This document shows positions 34,360 to 47,700 of a DNA stretch of 64,000 nucleotides, piece after piece. This DNA is from Annulohypoxylon bovei var. microspora (taxonomy: Eukaryota > Ascomycota > Sordariomycetes > Xylariales > Hypoxylaceae). The notes under the pieces were generated by a model. That model was not told the DNA's origin. It searched no databases and saw only the letters and a list, made by a program, of their open reading frames with translations. The stretch covers positions 287,031-351,030 of the forward strand of contig MU405233.1 of NCBI GenBank assembly GCA_022836615.1. The letters are read 5' to 3'. The translations under genes and the position numbers were made by a program. Within the stretch, counting starts at the first letter, position 1; each line of letters opens with the position of its first letter.

Positions 34360-35000
34360 TAATATTATTTATTACGATGTAAACTTAATAAATAAAAAAA
34401 TAATTATATTATTACGTAAAAAACTTTAATTTTTTATATTTACGAAATACGATATATATATACATTATACCTTTTATTTACTTTATTTTAAAATTAACCT
34501 TAATAATCTTTTAAAGGTTAAGCTTTTATTTTATTAAGTTTTTAATTTAAACTTTAAAACCATTTTTTTAAAAAACAAGGTATAATAAAATAAAATAAAG
34601 AAAATTTTTAACATTATTTTAATATTTAACCTTTGAAAAAAAATATAAATAAACTTTAATACAAGGTAAAAAAACTTATAAAAAGGAATTATAAATTATA
34701 AAACCTTAAAATTAACCATTAAATTAATTATTTAATTTAAACTTATAAAGTTAATAAAACTTAAAATTAAAATAATTTATTATAATGTAAATTTAATAAA
34801 TGAAAAAATAATTATATTATTACGTAAAAAGTTTTAAACCTTTATATTTATAAAATACGATATATATATATAATATACCTTTTATTTACTTTATTCTAAA
34901 ATTAACCTTAATAATTTTTTAAAAATTAAACTTTTATTTTATTAAATCTTTAATTTAAACTTTAACGCCATTTTTTTAAAAAACAAGGCATGTTAAAACA
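34360..35000. repeat. Direct repeat pair, about 230 bp, 409 bp apart
   Basis: About 34360-34595 and 34773-35000 align along their length, sharing aataattatattattacgta, accttttatttactttatt and ttttttaaaaaacaagg; differences are mostly transitions. Spacer 34596-34772 is not repeated, so this is not a simple tandem array. It could be two LTRs of a very short element or a local duplication. Confidence 0.65.
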
Positions 35001-36164
35001 AAAAAACCTTTAATATAATCGATAAATAATAATCGTTAATTAAAGAATATTAAACCCTTTAAGTAAAATTTAACATCATAATATTATTAAAACCATTAAT
35101 TTCATATATATTATAATTTATTACGTTTTATACCTTTAAAGAAATTATAAAAAAAAATCCACACCCGTTCGCTTAAATATTAAATAAAATAATAATAATA
35201 ATAATAATTAAAATTACAAAACGTATTTAACTTATTATTTAAAAAAAAAGAAAATAATATTATAAAAAAAAATATTAAATTAAAATATTAACATAATTAT
35301 TAACATTATACGCGGTAATATAAATAAAATATAAATTAATTAATTATTAATACATTAATAAAAACCTTAATTTAAGTATAACCCATTACATTTAAATATA
35401 ACCCACTTAAATATAACCCATTTAATTATAAAATAACATTAATAAAATTTATTTAATAAATATTTAAATAACCGAATTAAAAGATAATAAAAATATTTAT
35501 AATTATATTAATCCCGTTTATTAAAATCCATTATAAGTTAATGTTTTTTTTTTTTTTTTAATTATTAATTTTTTAAATTAATTAAGTTATTTCGAAAATT
35601 TAAAACCGTTCACGTTATATAAAAAATATTTTTTAAAATATTATATAACATTCATTTCGAACGGAAAAATTTAAATATTTTTAAATAATTCTTAAAACAT
35701 AAATTACGATTAAATTATAAAAAAATATAAATATTATTTAAAATTATATTTATAATTAAAAGAAAAGATAATAATATAAATGGATTAAATGGATATATTT
35801 TTTTTATTCGAAACTTAAATTACGCGTTTTAAAATTAATTTACATGTGGTAATTAATAAATGTTTTATATTTTAAAACCTTTTAAATTTTAATTTAAATA
35901 TTAAAACGTTAATAATATATAAATTAAAAAAAAAATGGAAAAAGAAAAAAATTATTTTAATTTTTAATTAACTCGTACGTTTTTAAAAATTAAAACCTTA
36001 AATTTAAATTTAATCGAATGGGTTTAATTATTTCGTTATCGTTTAAATTAATTATTTTAAAAAGGTTTTTATTAATATAATTTTATTTTATAATGTATTT
36101 ATTAAATTAAAAAAAATATTATAAACTTCGTTATTACTTTTAAATTATATTTAATATTAATAAA

Positions 36165-36835
36165 AAACGACGTTATATATATATTATAAATTTCGTTCAT
36201 TATGTTAAAAAGTACTTTTTCCCGCATATAAATTTTTATATAAACGTATATATTTTTAATGTTTACCCCGCTTAATTTTTAATTAAATTTAAAAAAATTC
36301 ATTTACTTTTATAACCATTTACCTTTTATTTTATATCCTTTTTTATTTTTATTAATTTCATGTTAATTTTTTTATAATTATATAATTAAATATAACTTGT
36401 AAAATGCTTTTAAATAATTTAAATTATATTTTTTATAAATTATTATATAAATAAAAAATTAAGTTAAAAGTTAAATACATTTAAAAAGATTTTATTAAAG
36501 TAATTTTATAATATTTTTCGTGTAAACTTTTTTACTTTATATGCATTTACTTTTTAATTTAATTTTCCACATATATAATTATTTATAATAAATGTAAATA
36601 AATTTATTTAAAAACGTTTTATAAAGTAAATTTAATTTTATAATTATAAAAGATTTAACTTTTAATTAATAATAAAGGAAAAAATGTAATATGTGGGTTA
36701 TAATTAAATATAAGCGAAATGTAAATTAAATTAATAAAACTTTCGTGAATTATTAATACTTTTAATTATATGGCGATTTATATACGGGGGAAAAATACTT
36801 TTTAATATTTTTCATATAATAAACGAAACTTTTTT
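36165..36835. mobile_element. TIR element copy A (decayed)
   Basis: Left part (about 36190-36300) contains gttaaaaagtactttttccc, cgcatataaatttttatata and taatgtttaccccgc. The reverse complement of the outer part recurs at about 36765-36835 (atatacgggggaaaaatact). Two further copies follow at about 37050 and 50390. No coding frame. End coordinates are approximate because of heavy mutation. Confidence 0.5.
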
Positions 36836-37049
36836 TTTATTTATATATAAATTTATAAAAGATGTAATTTATTTAATTTATTTAAAGCCACTTCATAATA
36901 TTTATTTAAATATTTTATTATAAAAATATTTAATAAAAGATTTCATTAAAAAGGGAAAAATGTAATAAAAAGAAAAATATATAAACATAATAACTTTAAT
37001 TAAATAATTTAATTTTTCTTTTAAAAATAACCTATCCATTTTTTTTATA

Positions 37050-37830
37050 CATTTTATTAATTATTTCCATTAAAGTTATATTATATTAAAAATATTTTCT
37101 TTTATATATAAATTATTATATAAATGCATGTATTATTTATATTATTTAATTTAATTAAACTTTATATATTTTATACCGCCACGTATATACATATAAAATA
37201 AAATGTATTATATTTATTCGAAAGCTTTTTAAAAGGTTTATTTAATAAATATAATTTTAATATTTAAAATTACATTTTAAAAATATTATAAAAATAAAAA
37301 AAATTAATATATTTTAAATATATTAAAATTAAAATGGTTATGTGAAACTTTTAATTTAATACATTACCCCTTTTATATTAACTTACTTTAAGAATTTTTA
37401 ATCCATTTAACATTTTTAAAATATAATTTTAAATATTAAAATAATATTTATTAAATAATTCTTTTAAAACACTTTATAATAAGCATAATACATTTAATTT
37501 TATATTTATTTTCATTATAATATAATTGAAATTATATATAAAAATAAACATGTTACGATAAGTTATATATTAAGTTTTAATGTAAAAAACGAAAATTAAT
37601 AAAATGTTTAAATTTATATAAAAAAGTAAATAAATTATTTTTAAAGGAAAAATTAAATTATTTAATTAAAGTTATTAATATAAATAAATGTAAAATCGGG
37701 TGGATTTTTTTAAGTTTAATTGAAAAAAAAATTATTAATACATGCGTTTATATTAAAATTTATATGTAAAGAAACGTACTTTTTAATATCTTTTTTTATA
37801 ACGGATAAAATTAATGACATAACATTAAAT
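37050..37830. mobile_element. TIR element copy B (decayed)
   Basis: Left repeat about 37055-37150 (attaaaaatattttctttta, then taaatgcatgtattatttat) and right repeat about 37690-37830, which reads as its reverse complement (catgcgtttatattaaaatt, aaagaaacgtactttttaat). Same family as copy A by the shared terminal words. No coding frame; ends approximate. Confidence 0.5.
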
Positions 37831-39079
37831 ATTTTTATTTTAAAAATTTTAATCATTTATTTAAATAATTTTTTAACTTATATTTTATATTAATATATGC
37901 TTTAATTTTTAAGAAATGTTATATATTATTCCGATTTTAAGTAATGTTATTATTATTATGATTTTAAACCAAAGGAATATTATTAAAACCCCTTTTTTTA
38001 AGAAAAGATTTATTATTTTAATTATTATATTTTAATTAATTAAAAATTTTATTTATAAACCATCGGTTTATTAAATATTTTTTACCAAAAAATATACATT
38101 TAAACTTAAATAATTTTCGTATTTAATATTAACTTTTTTTATGATTTATATTATAAAGTAACTTTTAATTAAAGGAATCCATTTATATAAGTTTTATTTT
38201 AATATACTTTTTAATTTTTAAAATATATTATGTTTTATTTTAATATTCCGTGGTTTTATTATTATTTCGTTAATCGCATATAATGATCCGTGGTTATTTA
38301 ACGTTTTATAATTATAAATATATTTTACGGTATATATTAATAAAAATAATAATAATAATAATATAATTTAATTTATTTAATTAAAGCTTTAATTAAATTA
38401 AATATAAAGTTTAATGTAAGTTAATTAAAAATATATTTATGGAATTATTTAAATGAAAAATTAAATATAATTACGTTTTAAAAAATTATTTTAATAAAAA
38501 AGTAAAAAATTATAAAATATTAATTACGAAAATTAAAAAGTAATAAAATTTATAATAATTATTAAATACGTTAATAATAACGTTTAATATTATTAAATGT
38601 ATATTTAAATAATTATTAAATAATATAAATATTTATATTAAATTAATTTATATATTAATTTCCGTAAAACGCCGTTTTTTTACGGGTAATTTCCATTTAT
38701 TTTTTAATTTTTTATATGCGATTATAATATTACTTTATATTATTATAAAATATTTTATTAAATGTTAATTTTAAACTTTTATTAACATTTTTATAATCCT
38801 TTAAATAATTTTTTAAAATTATATAATCGTTTTTATATAATTATATTAAATTTTATATTTTCATTAAATTCGTTATTAACCATTATTTATAAATTCGTTT
38901 AATATTAAATGTTAAAAAATTATTAAAATCGTAATGAATTAACGGTTTTTTTAATGTATAAGTTAATTATTATAACTTTAAGTTTTATATTAAATTTTAT
39001 TTATAATTTTTTATTTTAAAATTTAATGGGTTAAATATATTTAATTATATTAAATGAATGTAACCGATTATAATATTTA

Positions 39080-39391
39080 TGTTATAAGTCGAAGACCCGG
39101 AAAGTTAATTAAGGTAAAAATCAACGCGAGTTTACATTATGGTTATAAATGCGATAAACGTGGGTTCTCATAATAAAATTATTAATAATTTTAAATAAAT
39201 CATGGAAGTTATTAAAATATATATAAAAGGGGTTTTTACGTTAATTAACTTAATCCATATTTTTAAATATAAATATTATAACCTTAAAAATAAAAGGTTA
39301 TTACTTTTCCTTTTTTTTTTTATTAATAAAAATAATCTTATTTTTAATTTTATATAATATAAGTTTATTATTATTTATAAAAATTATCATA
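39080..39391 (+). repeat. 5' LTR of gypsy element
   Basis: Starts tgttataagtcgaagacccg and ends near atcata. The outer third (39080-39180) keeps many C and G (gacccgg, cgcgag), the inner part has lost nearly all. Alignment partner at 44439-44750. Confidence 0.88.
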
Positions 39392-40429
39392 TATTTTCAT
39401 TAATTACTTTTTAATTAATAAAAGTTTTTAAAAAAGTATTTATTATATTAAATAATAACTTAATATATAAACATTTTTTAAGTAATAAACAATTAAAACT
39501 TTATAACATTTATTATCTTTTATTAACATAATTTAAATATATATAAACTTTTTAATAACTTTTTTAATAACCTTATAATTAATTTATTAAGCAATTTTAA
39601 TTTATTTTATGAAACTAAAGAAATAACCTTAATTAAAAATAAGTATTTAATTTAAATTAATAAATAAAAGGATTTTTTAATATATATAATTATATTAAAT
39701 TTTTTCATTTTAAAAAATTTAATATATTTTAAATTAAAAAAAAATAAATATTTAAAAATTATATTTTTAATTTTAACTAAAAAACGGCAGTGTTTAATAT
39801 AATAGTTTAACATAAAAAAGCTTAATAAGTAATATAATAATTAAGCCTTTATTTAAATTTTAATCGAAAAATTTAAAAATAAATAATTAATTTAAGCCGT
39901 TTATTAAAATTTAATTAAAATATATTAAGGTGTTTTTTAATATTTTAATGATTTTTTTATCGATTTTAAAAATAAATTAACCTTAATTAATGGGTTATAT
40001 TAAAAAAAAGAAAATAAGATTAATTATATTAATATGGGGTTAAATAATAAATTAAGAAATGTTTTTATAATTAAAAAATTAAATAAAAAAAATTATAATA
40101 AATGGATAATTAAAGTTAATAATGTAATGGTTAAAGTGGAAGGGGTATTAAATTATAAGAAAAAAAGTAATTATTTTATAATTATTTAATATAAAGGAGC
40201 ATTTAATTAAAAGGTTATTAATTTTATTAATATAATAATTATTTAAAAATAAAAATTAAAGTTTAATGAAAATAAAAACACGGTTATAAGTGGGGTAAAT
40301 TATATAACTTTAATTATTACGATAATTATAACGATAAATTAAATAAGTGGTTTACGTTAAAGTAATAATAATTTATTAAAGGTATAATAAAAGTTAAATT
40401 AAAAGTTTAAAAAACTTAAGAAAAAAAGT

Positions 40430-40530
40430 AAATGTGCCCGTTATACGAAAACAAAGCACTTTGCAATAACTTGCCCGTCGTTTTAAGCCGCATTTTGGTC
40501 GGACCGCGGTAACGGAAACGGCACGTTATA
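40430..40530 (+). pseudogene. Gag zinc-knuckle remnant, less mutated patch
   Basis: A patch with retained C and G inside the gypsy element. It reads as a CCHC-like knuckle (C-A-R-Y-T-K-T-K-H-F-A-I-T-C) where the second Cys is Tyr, a G-to-A type change. It is followed by GC-containing DNA (ggtcggaccgcggtaacgg). No open frame around it. Confidence 0.65.
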
Positions 40531-41537
40531 AGTGGTTATTATAAAAGTTTAAAATGATCGGAATGTTAAAAATAATTATAAATTATTAAAGTATTTGGAA
40601 AACGAGTAATTTTTAAGCGAAATTATATTTAAAAGTTAATATTAAAATTTATAAATATTAAAAAAACCTTAAATAAAATATATATTACTTTTTTTTTAAT
40701 TAAAACTTTATTAAACGGATAAAAGTTTATTAATACGTTTATAAATTCGAAATATTTAATATATTTAACATTTAATAAAAAACTTATACGATAAATAAAA
40801 TTATCGCGCATACTTATTTAAAAAAAAAAGTTAAAATTAATTAAAAATAAGGAATTTTATACGATCGATACGCTTATATATACGGAAATCGATATAAATA
40901 ATAAAAAAAAACGGATATAAAGTTATGTTATCCCGGATTTTACATTCTTTTTAATATTAAAAAAACCGTAAATGGAATGGAACGATATTATTTATAAAGC
41001 GAAAAAAAGGTTAATTAAAATAAATTTAAAGAAATATAATTTAATAATATATAAAAAAAATTAAAACATTATTTAAACATTTTATAACGTTAAAATAAAG
41101 TGTTTATAAGTTAAGGAAATTAAATATATAATGGAAAATATATTTTTAATACTTGTAATTTAAGAAAAAAAATGTTAATATAAAAAAGATGGTAAAAACG
41201 TTTAAGTTTTTAATATTATTATGTAAAATATTAACATTATATTAGAAAAAAAAGAAAAGTTTATAATTAATTAAATCTGAAAAATGTTACTTAATAAATT
41301 AAAAGATTAAGTTAGAGATTTCTTAAATAATAAAGGTATAACGTTATTATTATTAAGGTTAAAGTTAAATATTAAAGTTAATTTATAAAAAAATAATTAA
41401 AGTAAAGAAAAAAAAGTTTTATAAAAGCCTTTATATGGTATATTAAAAGAAAAGCTTTTAATGTTATGAAAAACCTTAATAAACTTATTAAATAAAGGGT
41501 GGATTAAGGTTAATAATTCTTTAAAAAAAGCATTGGT

Positions 41538-42230
41538 ATTATTCGTAAAAAAATTAAAAAACGGCTTTTAATTTTATGTGGATTATAAAGCTTTTAATGT
41601 TATTTTAATACGTAATTATTACTTATTATTATTAATTAAAAAAACCTTATAATCTTTTTATAAAGTTAAATGGTTAATTAAAATTAACGTTAAAGTTGTA
41701 TTTTATAAGTTATAAATAAGGGAAAAAAATAAATGAAAAACCGCCTTTTATATTTAATTTAAGGTTTTTAAATGGTTAATTATATTTTTTAAGTTATGCG
41801 GGGCGTTAACGGCGTTTTAATGTTATATTAATAAAACTTTATTTAACTTTTTAAATAATTATTATTTAACGTATATAAATGACGTAATAATTTATTTAAA
41901 TAAATCTTATAAAGATTATATAAATAAAATTAAAATAATATTAAAACGTTTCAATAACGTTAATTTAAAATTAAACTTTTTTAAATGCTTTTTTATTATA
42001 AAAGAAATTAAATACTTAGGTTTTATTATTATAATAAAAGAAAAAATTAAAGTAAACCTTAATAAAATTATAATTATTAAAAGGTGAAAACCATTTATAA
42101 ACGTACGAAAAATTCGCAACTTTTTAAAATTCGTAAATTTTTATAAGATGTTTATTAAAGGATTTAACAAGTTAACTACCTTTTTAACCACTTTAACGAA
42201 GAAAAAAGCCCTTTTTAAATAAAAATAAAA
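41538..42230 (+). pseudogene. Gypsy reverse transcriptase remnant
   Basis: Read with stops ignored, the region follows the Ty3 RT order: a VDYKAFN block at about 41578, the YINDVIIY active-site remnant at about 41875-41900 (first Asp of YxDD now Asn) and FIKGFNKLTTFLTTLTKKK at about 42150-42210. Stops of the TAA type replace expected Gln, Arg and Trp codons, as RIP predicts. Non-functional. Confidence 0.8.
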
Positions 42231-44438
42231 AGTAAACGTAGTATTTAAAAAATTAAAATATTTATTTACCATTATATTAATTTTAATTTATTAAAACCTT
42301 AATTAAAAAATGTATTTAAAAGTGGATTATTTAAAGTAAGCTTTAAAAGTTTACTTTTTATAAAAGGATTATAATGAAATGTTAAAGTTTATAATTTATT
42401 ATTCGGTAAAGTTATTATTAATTGAATATAATTACGAAATATATAATAAAAAGCTTTTAATAATTATTAAATTAATAAAAACATAATAAAAGGAATTATA
42501 AAAAATAACCAAACCTTTTATAATCTTTATAAACCATAAAAATTTAAAATATTTTATAATTATTTATAAATTAAATAAACGTTAAATACGTTAAAAGTAA
42601 ACCTTATTAAAATTTAACTTTATTATAAAATACTAAGTTAATAAAAAAGTAAAATAACTTAATGTTTTATTAAAATAAAGTTAAAATATTTTAATAAATC
42701 AAAAAAATAAAAAAGTGGCAAATTATATACAACGTTTATTTAAATAAAAATAATTACCCTTAATAAGGATAATAATAATAAATATTTAAATATTCTTAAC
42801 AAATACCATTAAAATATTAAAAAAAAAGGTAACATTAAATTAAAGCTTTGTAATTATATTTATTAAAAAAAGAATCTTTTATAATAAGGACTTATAAACT
42901 TTATAAAATCAAAGGATTATTAAAAATATAAATTTTAAAATAATTTATAAGGTTATTAATAAAGGTAATTATTATTTCCCATTAATTTTTAAAAATTATA
43001 AAGTTTTAATCGTTAAATATGGTTTAAATAATAAGAAAGTTATATTATTTAAAGAATAAACATGGATACCGGATTAAAAGCCCTTTAAAACAATTATAAT
43101 TCAAAATATCCATAATTTTTACGTTATAAACCATTTAAAAAAAGATAATATTATTATAATCACCTTAAAATCCTTTTATTAATTAATTATAAAATAAAAT
43201 ATATAAAAGTTTTATAAAAATTATAATGTTTATAACCAAGCTTATATTTAATAAACCTAATAAAAAAGGTTATTAAAATCCTTATTTATCCTTAATTATT
43301 ATTTTTCAAAATTATCCATTAACTTTATAATAAAAATATTAATAAAAAAGAAAAAAGATCCTTAATATTTAATAATAATCACTTACCAATTATTAAAATG
43401 GATTTTATTAAAAGTAATAAATACCATAAAAATTAAAATATATACCACAAAGCTTATATACACTTATATTAAATATCATAACCTCCTTATAATAATAATA
43501 TTAAATTAAAAAAACAATTAAATAAATGTATTTTAAATAAAACTTTATAAATTAATAAAGGTAATATAATGTTTATTCATTACTTTTAACTTAAAAATTA
43601 ATAAATCCACAAAAAAAATAAATCAAAAAGTATAAACATACTTATAATATTTTTTAACTTACATATAATTTAATTAATTAAAAATATTACTTATAATAAT
43701 AATAATAATTAATAATTAAAACATAATAACTAAGTTAAACCTTTTTTATATAACATATAAATACCATATACATTTAATTAAATAAGTTGTTAATAAAACC
43801 TTAAATAAATCATTTAAAGGATAATGGGTTATGGATTTTATAATTAAAATCAAAAAAGTTAATAAATACATTTAAATTATTATAATTATAATTTAAAAAT
43901 ATATAAAATATATAATAAATTAATTTTAATTAAAAAACCTTAAATATAAAGTAAATAATAAAGTTTAATTAAATTTAAAAAATATTATAATATTATAACT
44001 TAAGAAAAAACTTTTTTAATTACACGCAAAATACAAGGTAATTAAAATAATTAACCTTTATATAATAAAACTAAACGTACTTATAAAAATTTAATTATAA
44101 TTCCATATTAAATTACTTAAATTAATAATTATAAACCTATTATTATTTTAAATATAAAATAACGTTTAACCATTACTTTTCATTAATTAAAACGGCGAAA
44201 ACCTTAAATATATTATTAAAAAAATCTTATAATTAAAAAGCAAGCGCAAAAAATAAAACGTACGCAAAATAATATTAATTAAATAAAAAGGTTATATAAA
44301 GCTAACGTAAAAGCTTTAAAAAAAATTAAAAAATATAAAAGCCTTAAAAATATTTTACCAATAATTTGAGGTAAAAAACAAGGTAAGCAAAAAAGCCTTC
44401 ACAATTATAAACCTTAAAAAACAAAGGAAAAAAAATAT

Positions 44439-44750
44439 TATTATAAATTAAAAACTTAAAAAATTAATTAAAATAAAAATTAACATAAGTTTACATTATA
44501 ATTATAAACACGATAAATATAAATCTTTATAATAAAGTTATTAATAACTTTAAATAAGTTGTAAAAATTATTAAAACACATATAAAAGAAATTTCCACGT
44601 TAATTAACTTAATCCACACCTTTAAGTATAAATATCATAGCCTTAAAAACGAAAGGTTATTACTTTTCCTTTTCTTTTTCATTAATAAAAATAACCTCAT
44701 TTTTAACCCTATATAACACAAGTTTACCATTATTCATGGGAACCATCACA
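44439..44750 (+). repeat. 3' LTR of gypsy element
   Basis: Starts tattataaattaaaaactta and ends aaccatcaca. The outer third (about 44640-44750) keeps C and G (cgaaagg, catgggaacc), while the inner part is strongly AT-shifted, the mirror image of the 5' LTR. Confidence 0.88.
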
Positions 44751-47700
44751 ATTTGCATGGCGTAAATGAAATTTAATTTAATGTTAATTCCATTTTATAA
44801 TAAATTCGGTAACTTTTTATTATATTATATTTTTATAAAAAAAATATACCATTATTTAATTAAACATTTTATTATTATTAAAATTATTTAAGTTTTTAAA
44901 TTTTTTAAAAAACGGTTAAAATTATTAATATAAATAAAATTATTATTAAAGATTTTAATATTTATAATTTAACGTATTATAATAATTAAAAATAATTATA
45001 ATTATTATTATTTTATTTTATTATTATTTTTATTTATTTTATATTTATGCGAATTTAAAAAATAATATTTTTATGTTTAAAAAGTTTTAATGCTATTTAA
45101 ATTTATAATAATTACCGAAAACTTTATATGCATGGTAAATTAAAATTATATTTATATTATAAATGGTGTTTCGACTTTATAATTCGTTTTAATATATTAA
45201 AGCCGGAATTTTAATTCGATAATGGTTTAAAAGTATTAATATAATACATTAATAAAAAAATAATTAAATTTATTAACGTTACATTATAAAATTTTACGAA
45301 AATATACGTTAATAATTATATAAATTTTAAAATTAACAAAACGTAGTTTATAATAATTATCCATATATTATATATAATTAAAACCCGGAATTTTAAATTA
45401 TACCCGTTATATTTTAATTTATGGTTTAAAATTAATACGTTATTATATAACTTAAAAATAATATAAATAATATACATTATATACCATTATTTATAATATA
45501 AAAATTTATAAAATCTTACGAATATATCCTTAAATTAAATTTCGTTCCATATGTTTAAAAACATTTAATATTTAAATATATTTATCGAAAAATTCTTTTA
45601 ACTTTATCGCCATATTATATCGTTTATTTAAGTTAATTATTTTCTTTTTCATGCCGTTTTCGATTTAAATTTAAATAAAAAAAGTATACGTTAATTTTAC
45701 GCTTTATAAATATTATAATTAATTTAAAATCTCGGTATTATAAAGTTTTTTAAAGTAAAATAAATATTAAATAAAATTTATGAATTCGGGGGTGTAAAAT
45801 ATTAAATTATAACGAATTTTCCTTTACTTTTTTAATTTACGTTTTAAAGTTTAACGTGTTAATTAAATCTCGGGTTGTTTTATTTTTAAATACTTAATAA
45901 TTAAATTATAAAATAAATTAACTTTAAAAAGTTAATAAATTTTAACTTTAATAACGTTAATATTATATTCGTTTTTAAAAAATTTTTATTTTTTTAAATA
46001 TTTTTATAAAAATCGTTAATTTGTTTTAATATTATATTTAATTTATAACTTTTTTATAATGTTATATTAAGTTTTTTTATTTTTTAAATATTATTAATTA
46101 ATTAATTTTTTATGTTATTTTAAATTTATAAAATATTATAATATATTAATTACGTTAATGAATAATTTATTACTTAATTAATTAATTAAAAACCGGATAT
46201 ATATAATTATTATTTTTTATAAAAAAATAACTTATTTTTATTATAAAATCCTTTTAAAATTAATTTTTTTTAAACCTTATATTACATTTATTTATTAAAC
46301 GTTATAAATAATAATTATTTAATTACGCCACTTTACAATGCTTTTTTAACGGATTTTTTTATACTTAATGTTATTAATATAAATATTAAAAAAAAAAAAA
46401 TTTTAAATGAAAAAAAAAATAATAATAATTAAACATACGCGGTTAATTATAATTAAATTAATCCGTTATTTAATAATTTTAATGTTACGTTTCCGTAATT
46501 TTATAAATAAAATGCGTTAATTATAAGAAAAAATTAATGCATTTATAAAGCATGCGAAACATATATTATAATAAATTAAAAAAAAAAATCTTAAATTATT
46601 TTTAAAATAATTTAACAAGTTTTTAAACCATATTAAATAACTTTTAACAAGTTTTTTATTTAATATAAATGCCTTAATTTCCTTTTTTTAAAATATTAAT
46701 TTATAAGTTATATTATTTAATTAATTTAATTAATTTTATTTTCTTTTTAACTTTTAAAAAATCAAGGTAATAACCACCTTTTAATATTTTATTATTCTTT
46801 TATATAATTTTCTTAAAATTATGTACGAAATTTTCGTCACATAATTAAAAAATAATGAAAAATATATAAAGTATTTTTACCGGTTATTTATCGACGGTAA
46901 AATCCGTTTTATAACGCTTTAATTAACGAAAATTACCGATTAAAAATTTAATACTTTAAAATATTACTTCGTATATTTATTTAATACCGTGGCGTTTAAT
47001 TATTTTTTTAATTATAATCGAAAACTTATAACGATATAAATAAATAAAAAATCGTTAATAAATCGAAAAAACATTATTAAATAAATATTAAGAAAAACGT
47101 TAAAAAAAGCGTTATAAAAAGAACCTTTAACGGTAATTAAAACAAGATTTTTTAACACGGTAAAAAAAAATAAAGTTTTTAAAAAATATTTATTTTTTTA
47201 TTTTTAACTTTATTCCCTTTTTCTCTTTTTTATTTTATTATAAAAATAATTACATTATTTTTTTTTTTTCTTTTACATTTTAATTTAATATTAAGTATAT
47301 ATAAATAAATGTATATTATATTTAATATGTTATTTAAGAAAAAAATATTATAAAATATATTTTTTTAATTATATTATAATTATATATATTTATTAATTAT
47401 AATTAAATAAATTATATTAATTAAATATATTTTTATATCCATATATTAAAATATATTTTCGTATTATTTAATAATAATAATTTATATTAAATCGTTAATA
47501 ATTAATTATTATAAATTTTAATACTTTGCATCATGTAATTTTTATATAATTAATAAATCGTTATGGATTTTAATATAACTTAATTAAATAAAAGCGCGCG
47601 AAATAATAAACCATTTTAAATAATATAAATTCCTTTATTAATTTTATTTAATATTAAATATATTATTAAGGTAATTAATTAAAAATCGGTTAATAATTAA

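Larger units (their letters stand above)
39080..44750 (+). mobile_element. Ty3/gypsy LTR retrotransposon, RIP-degraded
   Basis: 5.67-kb element bounded by two 312-bp LTRs that align without a gap (constant offset 5359). The LTRs begin TG/TA and end CA/TA, with flanking 5-bp duplications attta (39075-39079) and atttg (44751-44755) differing by one transition. A purine-rich tract (about 44422-44434) precedes the right LTR. Internal order on the + strand: gag zinc-knuckle remnant (about 40430-40500), protease-like remnant (about 40860-40900), reverse transcriptase remnant (about 41540-42230, with WIIKL/VDYKAFN-type and YINDVIIY in place of YxDD), then RNase H and integrase territory full of stops. 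PR-RT order before integrase indicates gypsy, not copia. All frames are broken; the element cannot encode protein. Confidence 0.9.

Noticed and set aside
40629..42119. ORFs of 60-67 aa on the minus strand in the AT-rich block
   Set aside because: They are antisense to the decayed gypsy pol remnant and consist of Phe/Ile/Asn-rich AT-coded sequence.
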